From: Panax quinquefolius
Taxonomy: Eukaryota > Streptophyta > Magnoliopsida > Apiales > Araliaceae
Reading direction: 5' to 3'
Length of the DNA: 64,000 bases
NCBI GenBank assembly: GCA_020205615.1
Contig: CM035152.1
Location: forward strand, 114,570,111 to 114,634,110
Below the pieces are notes generated by a model. That model saw nothing but the letters and a program-made list of their open reading frames with translations, searched no databases and was not told the DNA's origin. A program made the position numbers and the translations under genes. Shown here one piece after another: positions 22,610 to 35,042 of the stretch (positions are counted from its first letter, which is position 1; each line of letters starts with the position of its first letter).

Positions 22610-23870
22610 AATGGCCCCTTTAGAGATGAAGGAGTTGATGGTGCAATTGCAAGAATTGCTCAATAAGAAATATATTCAAATTGAGTGTTTCGCCATGGGG
22701 AGCAATCTGTTGTTTATTTGTTAAGAAGAAAGACGGATCGATGCTACCTGCATTGATTATCGAGAATTGAATAAGGTCACGATTAAAATAAGTATCCATT
22801 ACCTAGAATCGATGACCTGTTTCGATCAATTGAAGGGAACGAGGTATTTCTCTAAGATAGACTTGAGAAGTGGTTATCATCAGTTGAAGGTGAGGCCGGA
22901 GGATGTACCAAAAACAACGTTCAGAACTCGGTATGGTCATTACGAGTTTTTGGTTATGTCTTTTGGTTTAACCAACGCACCCGCAGCGTTCATGGATTTG
23001 ATGAATATGGTGTTTAAACCATTCTTAGATAAATTTGTAGTGGTTTTTATTGATGATATACTAGTGTATTCCAAAACCAAAGAGGAACATGTGGAACACT
23101 TGAGATTGACGTTGGAGACATTGAGAAAAGAGAAGTTGTATACTAAGTTTTCAAAATGTGAATTTTGGTTGGAACGTGTACAGTTTCTCTAACACGTTAT
23201 TGATAAGGACGGAATTTCAGTAGATCCATCAAAGGTTGAAGCTGTAATAAATTGGGATCAGCCAAAGACACCATCAGAGGTAAGGAGTTTCTTAGGATTG
23301 ACAGGTTACTACAAGCGTTTTATTCAAGACTTAACCAAGATCGCGACTCCGTTGACAAATTTAACAAGGAAGGCGATTAAGTTTGTTTGGATAGAGAAGT
23401 GCGAGGAAAGTTTTTGAGAATTGAAAAAGAGGTCGAAGTTCAACACTCGTTCATCATTACCGATGATACAAAAATTTTGTGGTGTATAGTGATCGACGTC
23501 TCATAAAGGACTTTTATTATGGTGTATAATGGCGTAGTTATCATGATGCATCACGCCGGGCATAAAGATTACTTAGAAAGGGGTATCCGACTATGACTTG
23601 TGTGTTGGCGCTTGGTGTTTGCTCAAAATTTGGAGACATTATCTTTATGGAGAGAGGTGTGAGATATATACCACCATAAAAGTCTCAAGTATATCTTTAC
23701 ACAAAAAAGATTTGAATATGAGACAAAGAAGATGGTTGAACCGATCAAAGATTATGATTGCGAGATTTTCTATCATCCCGAAAAGCGTAATGTTGTTGTT
23801 GATGCCTTAAGTAGGAAGGGATCGGAAAAGTTAATGATGTTAACTCGATCAAGAGAAGCTAGTGTCTCTG
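22610..23870 (+). pseudogene. Chromovirus reverse transcriptase and RNase H, broken
   Basis: The best preserved part is 22767-23192 (141 codons): [20 protein letters not shown] holds the first catalytic Asp, [15 protein letters not shown] follows, and [10 protein letters not shown] holds the catalytic pair at 23052-23057. The segment before it ([12 protein letters not shown]) is shifted. After a stop at 23190 the thumb and connection (VRSFLGLTGYYKRFI, about 23280-23325) and RNase H remnants continue to about 23820. Stops and shifts at about 22720, 23415 and 23490 inactivate it. Confidence 0.9.
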
Positions 23871-23889
23871 AAATGGCTAAGATGGAGTT

Positions 23890-25110
23890 GGAAATTAAAT
23901 GTCCGATGTAATCCGATGAAAAGTTATTCCGGATAGAAATAGTTCAATGTTGGTAGATAAGGTGAAAATGCACAACTTCGTGATGAAGATCATGAAAGAT
24001 AAAACAGAAGATATCTCAAGGTGAGGAAAATAAATTCAAAATCGATTCTAAGGGTTACTTCAATTCAAGGAGAATTTGGGTTCCATGTAAGTACCGTAAG
24101 ATAAGGAGGAAATTCTCGAGTGAAGCTCACAATTCAAGATATTCGATTCACCACGGGAGTACAAAGATGTACCAAGATCTTAGACATCATTTTGGTGGCC
24201 GAATAATGAAGAGGGGGATGTGGTGAAAGTGTGTGGCAAAATGCTTAACGTGTCGTAAAGTCAAAGTTTAACATCAAAGGCCAAATGGATTGTTACAACC
24301 ATTGGAGATACCGTAATGGAAATGGGAGCATATCACAATAGATTTTGTGGTAGGTCTTCCAACAACCCAACAAGGTTACGATGCCATTTGGGTGATTGTC
24401 GATCGATCGATGAAGTCGACACACTTTTTGCCAATCAAGATTCGATTTACACTAGATCGGTTAAGCAAAAGTCAGACGTAAAGGAAATTGTTTCAAGACA
24501 CGGTACTGCACCTGTGTCCATCAGACGATGTAGATCCACGCTTCACATCTAATTTTTGGAAGCTATTACAAGAATGTTTGGGAACACAACCGAGAATGAG
24601 CACAACGCACCATCCTCAAACCGACGGACAAAGTGAGAGAACCATCCAAACACTAGAAGATATGCTCGAGAGTACGTATCATGGATTTCAAGGAAAATTG
24701 GGATGACCATCTACCATCGGTGGAATTTGCTTATAATAATAGTTATCACGCGAGTATCGGCATGCCGCCTACGAAAGAGTTATACTACAGAAGTGCAAAA
24801 CTCCATTATGCTCGGGACGAGGTAGGCGAACGCCAACTATTGGGTCCAGAATTGGTACAATGTAATCGTCGAGATCATCAAAGTGATTCGAGCGAGATTA
24901 ATAGCAAAGACAAGATGTATGTAAGAAATATGCCGATCAACATCGACGAAATAGAGAATTAGATGCTCAGTAGTTATATTTTCTTGAAAGTGTCTCCTTA
25001 AGGGGAAAATTTGATTTGGCAAGAAGGGGAAATTGAGCCCTAGATTTATAGGACCTTTTCAAGTGCTTCACGAGTCAAGCGAAGTGGCGACGAGGTAGCT
25101 TTTACCTCCG
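23890..25110 (+). pseudogene. Chromovirus integrase, broken
   Basis: The HHCC zinc finger is traceable as IHHGSTKMYQDLRHHF and CLTCRKVKV (about 24145-24270). The core reads WEHITIDFVVGLPTTQQGYD and then WVIVDRS (about 24320-24415), [14 protein letters not shown] (about 24531-24575) and [20 protein letters not shown] (about 24607-24667), which keeps the region of the catalytic Glu. The C-terminal part has KLSPRFIGPFQVL (about 25030-25070). Several frameshifts separate these pieces. Confidence 0.85.
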
Positions 25111-25129
25111 GAGTTGGAGCATATTCATA

Positions 25130-25396
25130 ATATTTTCCATGATCAAGATTGAGGCCATATAAGCCCGATTATAAACATGTTATAGAATACGAGCCCTTAT
25201 AGCTTTGAGAAAGATTTGTCATATGAAGAAGTCCCTGCTCAAATTGTTGATGTAAAAGAGTAAGTATCGAGGAATAAGGTGATACCTTCATTAAGGTAAT
25301 CTGGAGAAACCACAATGTCGAGGAAGCTACGTGGAACTTGAAAGCGTTATGATGAAGAATTATCCTCGCTTGTTTGCTTGATTTGTATAGCGATTC
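25130..25396 (+). pseudogene. Chromodomain at the integrase C-terminus
   Basis: DLSYEEVPAQIVDVKE (about 25213-25260), RNKVIPSLR and the segment WRNHNVEEATWNLKAL (about 25303-25350, across a frame change) correspond to the chromovirus chromodomain pattern YEE-P-IL ... W--H--EEATWE. In intact elements it directs integration to heterochromatin. A stop after VKE and shifts disrupt it. Its presence places the element among chromoviruses. Confidence 0.8.
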
Positions 25397-25397
25397 T

Positions 25398-25487
25398 GGG
25401 GACATAATCTTTTAAGGAGGGAAGAATGTAACGAATAAATTTTTTGAAGTCAGGATTCGGGACATAATCCTTTTAAGGATGGAAGGA
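25398..25487 (+). repeat. Duplicated purine tract and LTR-start segment
   Basis: GGGACATAATC, then TTTTAAGGA and GGGAAGAATGTAACGA at 25398-25432, recurs at 25459-25494 as GGGACATAATCC, TTTTAAGGA and TGGAAGGATGTAACGA. The two TG starts are at 25427 and 25488, 61 bp apart. The second is the one that aligns with the 5' LTR. The first is either a local tandem duplication or a trace of misprimed reverse transcription. Confidence 0.8.
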
Positions 25488-25925
25488 TGTAACGATCGAG
25501 AAATTTATAATTTAATTTAAATATTTATTGAATTAAATAAATATTTTAAATAATTTATTTATTGAGAAAAATAAATAATTGATGAATCATGTGGTGAATT
25601 AATTTAGTAACTAAATTGATTAATGTTAATTAAATTGAGTATTGATAATTTTATTTAAAGGATTTAATTTAAGGAAATAATTAAATTAAATCAATTGCTT
25701 AATATTTAAGAAAATAATTAAATTAAATAAATTATTTAATTTAAAGGAAATGAATAAATTAAATAAAGTGATGTTTCTAATTTATTAATTAAATTAGATA
25801 TATAATAATTTATTTATTATAAGTATAATTATAATAATTATAATTATAAATTATAAGTTATTTAATGGGTTGCATGTGCTGACAAGTAGTAACTATAATT
25901 ATATGACTCATAATTATATGAAATG
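25488..25925 (+). repeat. 3' LTR of the chromovirus, left piece
   Basis: TGTAACGATCGAG starts the LTR and the AT-rich sequence aligns with 16432 to about 16885 (for instance GTGATGTTTCTAATTTATTA and GACAAGTAGTAACTATA). Homology stops near 25925; the counterpart of about 16885-17680 is absent, and the LTR resumes at 32429. Confidence 0.8.
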
Positions 25926-27205
25926 TTTTTTGAACCCCTCAAATGAATGGACGCCTTATGTCTGACTAGGGTAAGTTCTTAAACTCATATAATTGTGGCA
26001 AGTTCTCGAATTTCCAAAGTGTGGTAAGTTTATATGTTATGAAGTTAGAAATTTTGGTATAGTAAGCATTGATGGTGTTAGAGATTGATGGAATGAGGCA
26101 AGGAGTAAAGTTGATAGAGAAACATGAATTTTCTAAATCTTCTAGCTCTGTTCAAAATTTATTGACTTCGTGCTAATGTTGGCATTTCTGTTTTCTTGAA
26201 AAACTTTGGATCATGTGATTGAACCAATGATGTTTTAAAAACAATACCGTTATCCATATGTCTATGCTAATTGTTTCGGCTAAGACAAAATGATTTGAAA
26301 ATTTTCAAAATGTATTTCTGACCATTTACATCATTTGGTATGGTATAGAAATGGTAAACGATGGAGTCTTCAATGCAGTTGAACCTAGTGTTGGTTGTGT
26401 TTGAAAGATCATCAACCAATTTTGGTATGGTGTAGTATGACAAAGTCACATAATGACAAAATCTTAAACGTACTACTAATCTAGTATGGTATCATGATGT
26501 CATAAAAGAATTTTGGTTTTCTTTTAAGTTATAAAGAAGGTCAATTAAGTTGGCCAAAATATTTCGATTGATGTCCGAATTGTTGATAAAAGTCTAAGCT
26601 ATTTGATTTGGCTAAACGACTGTTGAAAAATATTTGTGAAATTGAAGCGTTCTTGACTATTTATGCCAAACCAGATTGCTCTGGTGCGGATTCGGATATA
26701 AAAAAAAGCTGAGGTGAACAACCCTATAAGGGGACATGTTTTCAGGGACAATGGTTCCGAGCGTAACACATGTAGTCGTTACAAAACACTACGTTGCGGC
26801 CCAACGTAGTGGTACAATAGGCTGGCCACCTAGCATACATGTGGAGGGTGTTTTCAGTCTTTGTGATTGATAAACATTCTGGTTTGTAGTGTGAAGGATT
26901 GTGATGAAGCAATCGTTAATCTGGCCTAGTGTGACCCCTCAAAGATAATTTGGAATCGAAAGTTATTCATACTACTTCCGATTATTAAAAATCATGGAAG
27001 ACTCATATTCTTCTGTGTGATGAATATAGTGAGTAGAATGTTCCTTAGAAAGGAGAATGTGGTAGAATGCAAGTGAGCAAGTTATAATAAAACTTCCGAA
27101 AAGAGAATGAATAAAATTATTCAAAAGAATATGTAATATTCGAAAAAGACCGCAGGTAGAGGTTTTGATGATTAGAGGATGAAATCTTTATAAGGGGGGA
27201 GAGGA
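25926..27205 (+). repeat. LTR-derived DNA left of the 5.2-kb LTR, no gene
   Basis: No coding signature was found. Part of it (about 26690-26900; GTGAACAACCCTATAAGGGG and GAGCGTAACACATG) resembles the downstream half of the chromovirus LTR (18800-18860), so it looks like a fragment of a related LTR. It ends in AAGGGGGGAGAGGA (27192-27205), a polypurine tract directly before the next LTR. A perfect hairpin lies at 26787-26811. Confidence 0.5.
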
Positions 27206-30200
27206 TGTAAGAACCCAATTTTTAGAAAATATTAAAATAAGAATTTAGCTTAATAAAATTCTTAAGGCATGTGAAGGGTTTAAATAAAAATATATAATGT
27301 GTTACGAGGTAGGTGTTATTGTGTTACATTGGATAATATGAACTATGTAATAAGTAATGTTGTGTTTAATAAATATATACCATTATTATATATTCGTTAG
27401 AAATTGTAGAGATGAAGTTATATGAAGATGGATAAGACTTATCTATCGACATTAAATAATTTATAGAATTATTATATTGTAGTAAGTTGGTGACATTAAA
27501 ATATCTTTGATAATGACCAATTTCTTGAGTATATGTACGAGTGAATATCAAGTCTAAGGTAGTGCAATCTTACTCTTTAATGGTTGACGTATAGGAGCTG
27601 GGATAAACGATTCCTTTAGAGAGCGAAGGTATATACGAATTGGTAACCAATCTAACTCATTGTGAAAACAGTGTAGACGAGACGGAAACTAATTTGTTGG
27701 TTGTTTGTGAGAAACCACTCAGTGTACTATATTGAATACTATTAAAGACTTGAGGTGTGTTAGGTTTGGACTTGTATATATGTACGTTGTTGACGAGAGA
27801 AGAGAATCGATATACCTTTAAAGTGGTAAGAGAATTATTAAGTAATTCGATACACGACGAGAAGTGAAGATGAAAAGAATGTATGTATGTGTTACATTCG
27901 AGTTTTGTGTTATTGGTGGTATGAAACCGTAAAGGAGATGTATAGTTGGTTAAAATAATAAGGGAGATAGAGTTTTAAAACTTGAAATGGGATTCTTATA
28001 TTGTTAAGGAAAATAGTAACCAATAATGTGGAATCAAAGAGGGCATTGATGTTAGACGAGATAACACTTAAGGAGGATGTGTAAAATATTTAGAAGCGTA
28101 GGTTTTAGTTCTGCTGATGCAGAACTGGTCTGCCACTGATTTTGGTATGGCGCAAATGTGCCATTTCAAGTCTCATGACTAAGCCTTGAATTACTTACCA
28201 ACTGTAGAAAACTCTGAGTTAGTTTATGAAAATGTGATTTCAAGCCATGCACACTAGTAACTCTTATAAGGTCATGAATGGTGACTTAGTGTTCATGAAG
28301 AAACTTAGTTAGCAAAACATGACTTGAATAAAGATTTAATTAATTAGCCCGGATTAAATATGGTTAATTAAGAGATATTATGGAATATTATATTATAATC
28401 ATTGTATGGCAATGGCGTGATAATAAATTAAATGAAAAAGGGTTAGTTCACTTGTATAAGATAGTGAGTTAACATATGTGTTTAGCATAAGAGGATGAAA
28501 GATATATGTGAATTACTATTTGACATTTTAATATATTACATAGTTTTGTAATATATAAAAGGGTTGACATTGGAAATATAAATGATTAGTATTAAATAAT
28601 TATTGTATGGGTTGAAGGTACCCAACTAAATGATATTTAACCCAATTAAAATATTAATGTGAGTATAATCATTAAATAGTATTACTGTGTAATATGGGAA
28701 ATGAATTGGGACATTAATATTATATGTGTGACATAAATGAAACCATATGATAGGAGTATATGGACATGAAATGAGGTACCTAGTAGCACCATGGTATCAT
28801 ATGAAGTTGTAATACAAAAATGATTAAATATATGTGTATTCTAGAAGCTGGGGAGGAAATTAAGTGTTTGAATAAACATTAATATTAAATAATGATAATG
28901 TGTTTATGTGAGTAGTAAAAATAATTATGGGGGATACCCAGACAATGATGCCTAACTGCGATATTTTATTACATGTATTTAATGTACATGGAATATATGA
29001 TGTGAGTCTAAAATTTATCTTTAAATTCCTAATATGGTAACAATTGTACCTTAATATTACATTATGGGAAATAAAGGAACCAAACTAAGCTCTATTGCTG
29101 GGATTTAAGCTATGTCCCAAAATCAATGTCACTCTATTTCAACTGCCGTATGAATAGGCCATTGGCCTATCCAATTTCTTCTTCATTAAGTAGTAGAGTT
29201 GATGATGGTTGATTGTGGAGTTGGTGACCAACTCTTGAGCATCCACTAGCTTCTTCTTCTTCCCTTTGGTTTTAATTGTTGGGCAAATCCATTGTTTGGT
29301 CAATGGTTCCTCTATAAATAATCCCAACTCCTTCTCTTTCCCGTTGGAAAATTCCTCTGAGAAATTGGCTATAAGAGGTTGATAGAATTGAGAGTAATCA
29401 GAGTTTTGGAGAGCTATAGATAGCAAATTGGAGTAACCAAGAGGTAATGATTCTAACCTTAATGCTCTTGAGTTATAAGTTTTGTAAATTCTTAGAAATT
29501 TCATGATATAATCACTTTTAAGTCCAAAATAATTGATGGCTAAATGTTGTTGTAATCCATGAATTGTTGCTAGATACTGTTAATATAGTTAGAAACGAAA
29601 TCAACGAAAGTTAAATGAACCAAATTGATGGAGAAACGAATTCGTAGTGAATGAATTCGCTAAACTTGTCAAAACTTGAAAACTAAGTATGAACATGAGT
29701 TATAGATTGATATTTGGGTTATTTAATGTTTATGGTAATGGTTGATTATTTGGTATGTTGTAGTTTTATGAGTTATGAACCTATAGAATCGAAAATGGAC
29801 TGATTTGGATGAGTATAACTCATGTTATGATCATTGGGAGGAGGCTTGGTCTATGTAATTGCGAAGAGCAGAGCCTGAGGGCCTGTTTTGCGACTTGGGG
29901 AGCAGCTGCGCTGCCCCCAAGGCCATTTAGGTGCAAATGCCTTGGGACATCGATAATCGATGGACCGGTTTGACTTCTTTGCATGAAATTAGGCATAACA
30001 TTTTCATACAAACTTCGATTGAGGTGATTCAAAATGATCCGGAACAAGGACGAATAGACCTATAACTTTTGTTCTTTAAGGGTTTCAATTTAGGGTTGTT
30101 AGGAAGGGTCAAAAGAGTCATCTTTGTGACTGTTACGTATTCAGAGGCAATCGGAGGGCGTAACACATACGCAAGTATAGTGCTCCTGACAATGGATTAT

Positions 30201-32427
30201 GTTATTCTAAGTGATATAACATGAAAATGCATGATAATAGACATGTCATATAGCTAAGATTACTTTACTCATAATGGAATTCTTTAGCATAACTTAGTAT
30301 GTGTTTTGAAAAGAAACTTGGAATGTTGAAAAATGAATATTGACGAACATTGAGTCTTTAAAGCTATGATATTTTAACACATACATATTGTTGAGTTATG
30401 AGTATACCTAAGCATGAGAAGTGATTTAAAGTTGCTTTACTTATTATCAACTTACAATAGTTTCGTTGAAAATGATTTCTAAGGAAAACTTGAAACTTTG
30501 AGAACGAACTTAAAGTAACTTAAGGACTTAAAGTTCTAAATGTAATAACATACATACATGGCTTAGTTAGCTATGAAATGAGATTTAAAGTTATACCTAG
30601 TTGCTTTAGCTTGGCCTAGAATGACTTTTAAAAAGTGATTTTGAACGCCTTGCGAAACTAAGCTTTTATAAACATGGCTTACATGTGTGCTCATCTAGTT
30701 AGACACCATATAAGTTGTACGAGTATGAATTGTAATGATTTCTCAAATGATGAACTAATGAGTTGAAAATATACGAGCATACGTGTTATAGGATTTAACG
30801 TCCTTACGTGATGAAATGGTTAAGATAGTTCATTCCTTGTACATGAACCTACTTAATAAAAACACGAGACATCCAACTTGGGCTAAGAACTCTTAACATA
30901 TGTATAAGTTATGTGTTAACAGTCATGCGTGCTAAGAACCCGGATGAAAACAGAAGATAAAATCTCAACTTTGGTGCTCGCCAGGGATTCACAGATTCTA
31001 AGGCCATCCCCAAGCCTAACTCTCACAAGAACAAGCGTTCTTGCGAGACAGCTTTAGTCTCGACATTTATTTGTTTTCTGATTTTGGCACTTACTTATAG
31101 TACTATCCTAAGCTATAGTAATTGAAATGGATGATGTTTTAAGCCTAAGAGCATGTAATGGTTATATAAAACCCAAAATTTTTAAAAGTTATTAAAGTTT
31201 GCAAAATGTAAGAACGATGTAGATCGCGTATCTTTAGACTTTAAATATGTGTCGAACACATAGCGAGTCAAATGTGTGATTAAGATTTATGAATGTTGAT
31301 ATGAAACATGTGTAGCTAATATATACTTTATATACATAGTTATTCTAAGAGTTTATTAAGAAAACAAAGGGAAGGTCTTAAAAACCAAGATAGAGAACAA
31401 TGTAAAATTTTTATTACATTAAGAATGTATGAATGCATGACTAATGGATATGAATCCATGATTATATAATTGTGTAGGAATACACGAAGTGCAGTTAAGC
31501 GTTAAGCAGTTAAGTCGTAGTTCATAAACTATGAATCAGGCAAGTCTTTCAGTCCCTATTTGATATATGAATTTGATAACTGCTAGTTGATCTATATTAT
31601 GCTATGCAAATGTTGATGTATATATATGAAATGCATATGAGATATGTATGAAATGTGAAAGTTGATCTTTGATGATATACTTGTGAAGTAAATCTCTATG
31701 CCTGTTATGTGAGAAGTAACATGTGTAGTAAATATTAATTGATTATGAATGCATGAACTGAATATGCTATTATATGCTATGTGCTGCATGAAAACTGTTA
31801 GGATTGATGGGCTATCGAGCTCACCCTTGCAAATAACCACTTTTGCAGGTTAAGGATAAACGGTAAAGTTTACGTGCTACTTGATTGATAAAGTTCAAAA
31901 GTATCGAAGGAGATTGATTTATTATTTAACTAGATGTTCTTGAACCATGTTTAGATTCTAGTAAATGTACATGATAGTAGTTTATAATGTGTAAAACATG
32001 TTGCGTCGTAAAGTTGTATTATGTGATACATAGAGAAATTTGAATTGAGATGTAAATATTTATACAGTAATTCGAATAGAGTGAATCATAGAATAATTTG
32101 ATTCAGGGATTTGTAATTGATTTGAGTTAAAGAATCAATAAAAGATTATTTTTCAAAGGAGAATGAAAAAGTTTAAATTATTCCTCATATTTGTATAACA
32201 TCGAATGTTATGTAAAACAGAAATAGTAAATGACTAAGATTTGAAACTTATAATAGTTTGGGGTCATTATACATAGATCCTGGATATGATAAGAATTTAT
32301 ATTATAAATTGTAATAAGTAAAGTTATATTCATTAAGTTAGGAATAAAAGATATAAATAGTTTGATGATAGTAGTATCGTGGCGGATCGAATCCGGGGTT
32401 CAAAGGGACCGGATTTGGGGCGCCACA
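27206..32427 (+). repeat. Very long gypsy LTR, about 5.2 kb
   Basis: TGTAAGAACCC follows a polypurine tract and the right end GGATTTGGGGCGCCACA stops exactly where chromovirus LTR homology resumes (TTAGATGTTGAAGTT, 32429 compared with 17681). A TATAAATA box is at 29313-29320. The region has no coding signature; the minus-strand ORF at 29139-29504 overlaps the TATA box and is not supported. It may be a solo or 3' LTR whose 5' partner was lost. Nesting inside it cannot be excluded. Confidence 0.65.
29313..29320 (+). promoter_or_regulatory. TATA box of the 5.2-kb LTR
   Basis: TATAAATA lies in GGTTCCTCTATAAATAATCCC, preceded by TTGTTTGGTCAATGG, which contains a CAAT-like word. The position, about 2.1 kb into the LTR, leaves a very long U3. 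Confidence 0.5.
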
Positions 32428-32428
32428 A

Positions 32429-34214
32429 TTAGATGTTGAAGTTAGAGATTTTCAGAATTGGGATTTTGGCCAAAGCAGTAGTCCGATTTTGAGCTTCAGA
32501 AAATCTGGAATCGAGGCATCGCTATGGGCGAAGATGCAGGCATGCTGCGGTTCTCTCATGGGCGTATGAATATACGGGAGCAGCAGGCATACATGCCAAG
32601 CGCTAAGGCCATGATTACCATTGCATTACTAGTGCGGCCAAGACGAGTAGCCGAAATGACACGATGAAGTCTGCTTAGTCAGCAGTCACGCATGAATTCG
32701 GACTTGGGTTAGTTTAGCATGCATGTTAAGGATATTAAACATAAAATGGACTACAATAACAGATTGTAAGGTGTTGTAATACAAAGTGTAAAATAGTTTT
32801 AGGTGATTGTTAATTGAGTTATACAATGAAACTAAAAGTGATGTTTTCAAAAGTTAGAAATGAACGAGTAAGTTATGTTTGCTCGTAATGTGATTTTAGA
32901 TTCGTTAAGTATGTTAACCTAAATGGTTAGGTGCTAGGTTAGGGTTATAACCTAAATGATGGTTTAATACCCATAATGTTAATATTCATACAACTAATTG
33001 TTGTTGCGATTGTAATCATATGTGTAGGGTAATTTGAGATTATTTTACACTTGTGTAGCTTACAAACAAGGCAAGTTCCTAAACCTTAACTCTTTACATT
33101 GAGCAAGCTTTCTAACTTCATTCTTTTCATATTGAATGCATGTTCCCATTCCTAAATCGTTATTGTACAAGTTCCTAAAATTCTTGTAAGGTTGAGCAAG
33201 CCTAGTTTATCCTGAGTATGTTTGTGCAAGCTCTTGTAACCTAATTCGTTATATCGAGCGAGCTTTGCTTTTCTTATTATCATTCGAAGCATATATTGTT
33301 CTAATAGATTGATTCATAGAAGATTGTTCTAAACTCCTTTGAATATAGCACTTTGCATGTATATCATTGTTATTCAGTTATATATATTGTTAATATCCGA
33401 TCTTTGACCTTAATAGCCTTGTTCAGTTATAAATTATCGTATTAAACCTTTATTGATGGAAGTTGAATAGTGTTCTAAAATTCTAGAGACATTGATAAGC
33501 TAGTTCCAAACTAAATTTTCTTTAGTGCGGAAATTCTAAATTCAAATTGAGACGAACAACCCTAATATAGGGGATTTTGTACGTGTAACATTTAGATGTT
33601 TGTGCACAATACATGGTACAAAGGGCTGATCCCCCTAAGTACGCTAAGAAGGGTCTGTACAGTCTAATGACTGTTAAGGTTAAGCTAATAATACCTAAAT
33701 ACTAGAGACATAGTTCGTGGTCTTAAGACCCTCAGACATTGATTTCGAGCTTGTTTTCTATTCTTAATTCACAGAACAAGTTCATTATTGCTAGCATTCG
33801 TTGTTCATTCTCATGTTCTTATTATTACTACTTCCTATATCAGTGAGCTATTGTTTGCTCACTCTTGCAATTAACACTGCAGCTAAAGTGGAGAAAGTTG
33901 ATGAGCCATCCACTAGCAAAGGAAAGGGCAAATTGTCCAATTGCTGAAGACTTATGAAAATTTTATCTTAATAAATTGTGTTAAAGACTTGGTTTAATTT
34001 GTGATGTATTCCGCAAACTTATGTAATAATTTTAAGGTTAGATTACCTGGGATATACTTTGAGATTATGATGTAACCCTTTAATGGAAAAGATGATTGTT
34101 TAAGTTATTTAAATTATGTCTTTATCCTTTGATTATGGGTAGTAAGATGTAATATTTTGGATAGTGAACACCAAATTCTGTGTAAATGGAGTACTTGTAT
34201 TTGGGGGTGTCACA
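32429..34214 (+). repeat. 3' LTR of the chromovirus, right piece
   Basis: It aligns with 17681-19481 nearly throughout (for example GACCTTAATAGCCTTGTTCAG, CTGAGCCATCCACTAGCAAAG-like words, TTGGGGGTGTCACA). Many differences are CG in the 5' LTR against TG here. It ends CACA at 34214, after which the A-rich small-ORF locus resumes. Confidence 0.85.
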
Positions 34215-34370
34215 TTAGGGACTCACTATAGAAGACTTGGAATAAGTTGTAGAACAAAGTCTCACTATTACAGGTCAAGATACAAACCAGTTGGAAGATT
34301 GTACTCAACAGATAGACACATGAACATTAGAAATAGAATTAGAAATAGGGTTATTAGAATTTGTGGATAA
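34215..34370 (+). pseudogene. Small-ORF block, ORF 7, 3' part
   Basis: After the chromovirus end, an open frame reads THYRRLGISCRTKSHYYRSR and an Arg-rich tail to TAA at 34368-34370. Base composition (A-rich, AGA and ATA codons) matches 14850-16431 and not the gypsy LTR next to it. The frame is compatible with the frame left of the insertion after removal of the element and one stop. Basic composition suggests nucleic-acid binding, which is only a guess. Confidence 0.4.
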
Positions 34371-34614
34371 ATATCTACTCAATAGAGAAATAGAAAAACC
34401 TAGGAATACAAATGAGGTATCTTCCAGTCAAGATATTAAGGATTTACAAACAAATAATCTACATTTATTTCTAAATAATTTAAACCAGAATAAGCAACAA
34501 AAGATAATACCAGAAATAATAGTTTATCAACCACAATTTAATTTTAAAGTAATAAATAAGTTTTTAAAAGGTTATTTTAAGCATATCACCAGGTTTTTAG
34601 AATTCTTATTTTAG
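34363..34614 (+). CDS. Small-ORF block, ORF 8, unknown
   Basis: The frame opens at a GTG overlapping the end of ORF 7 (no ATG there) and runs 83 codons to TAG at 34612-34614. Contents are Asn/Lys/Gln-rich (NNLHLFLNNLNQNKQQK), then IIPEIIVYQPQFNFKVINKF. A non-ATG or lost start is needed. It follows the tight packing seen in 14850-16309. Confidence 0.35.
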   Translation: MDKYLLNREIEKPRNTNEVSSSQDIKDLQTNNLHLFLNNLNQNKQQKIIPEIIVYQPQFNFKVINKFLKGYFKHITRFLEFLF

Positions 34615-34787
34615 AAAACAGAAACTACAAATTTAAATCATAACATTGTTCCACGATCAGTCCAATCACCAGTTTTATTTCTAAACCAGTTATTATTAAC
34701 AATTTCTTTTCAATAGATTAAATCATTATTACTAGTAAAGAAAAATATGATAGATTTTTATATTATTTTAGACTCAGACATTAAAAT

Positions 34788-35042
34788 ATGTCAGCCCAGT
34801 CATTATTGGACTACCCTAGTATTGTCACTCCACTACACTTAGACCATAAGTTAGAGAATACAACCTTTTACTCCAGTATTTATAGTTCAGGTAACATTCT
34901 AGACAGTAGAAACAACAATCTACATAACAACTTGTTTAGTTGTCAAGCCATAAACAGTAAGACGAATTTCCTAGGCATTAAATACAAAAAAACTCACAGA
35001 TTTAAAATTAAAAGAAAAATCTACAAATTAAACAAAGTTTAA
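34788..35042 (+). CDS. Small-ORF block, ORF 9, unknown 84-residue protein
   Basis: ATG 34788 to TAA 35040-35042 is intact. It is Ser/Asn-rich at the start (SAQSLLDYPSIVTPLHLDHK) and strongly basic at the end (KTHRFKIKRKIYKLNK). The 170 bp before it (34615-34787) hold only broken frames. The copia LTR begins 41 bp after its stop and probably cut the rest of the locus. No family recognised. Confidence 0.4.
   Translation: MSAQSLLDYPSIVTPLHLDHKLENTTFYSSIYSSGNILDSRNNNLHNNLFSCQAINSKTNFLGIKYKKTHRFKIKRKIYKLNKV

Noticed and set aside
29139..29504. 121-codon minus-strand ORF
   Set aside because: It is inside the 5.2-kb LTR and overlaps the plus-strand TATA box at 29313; no homology was recognised.
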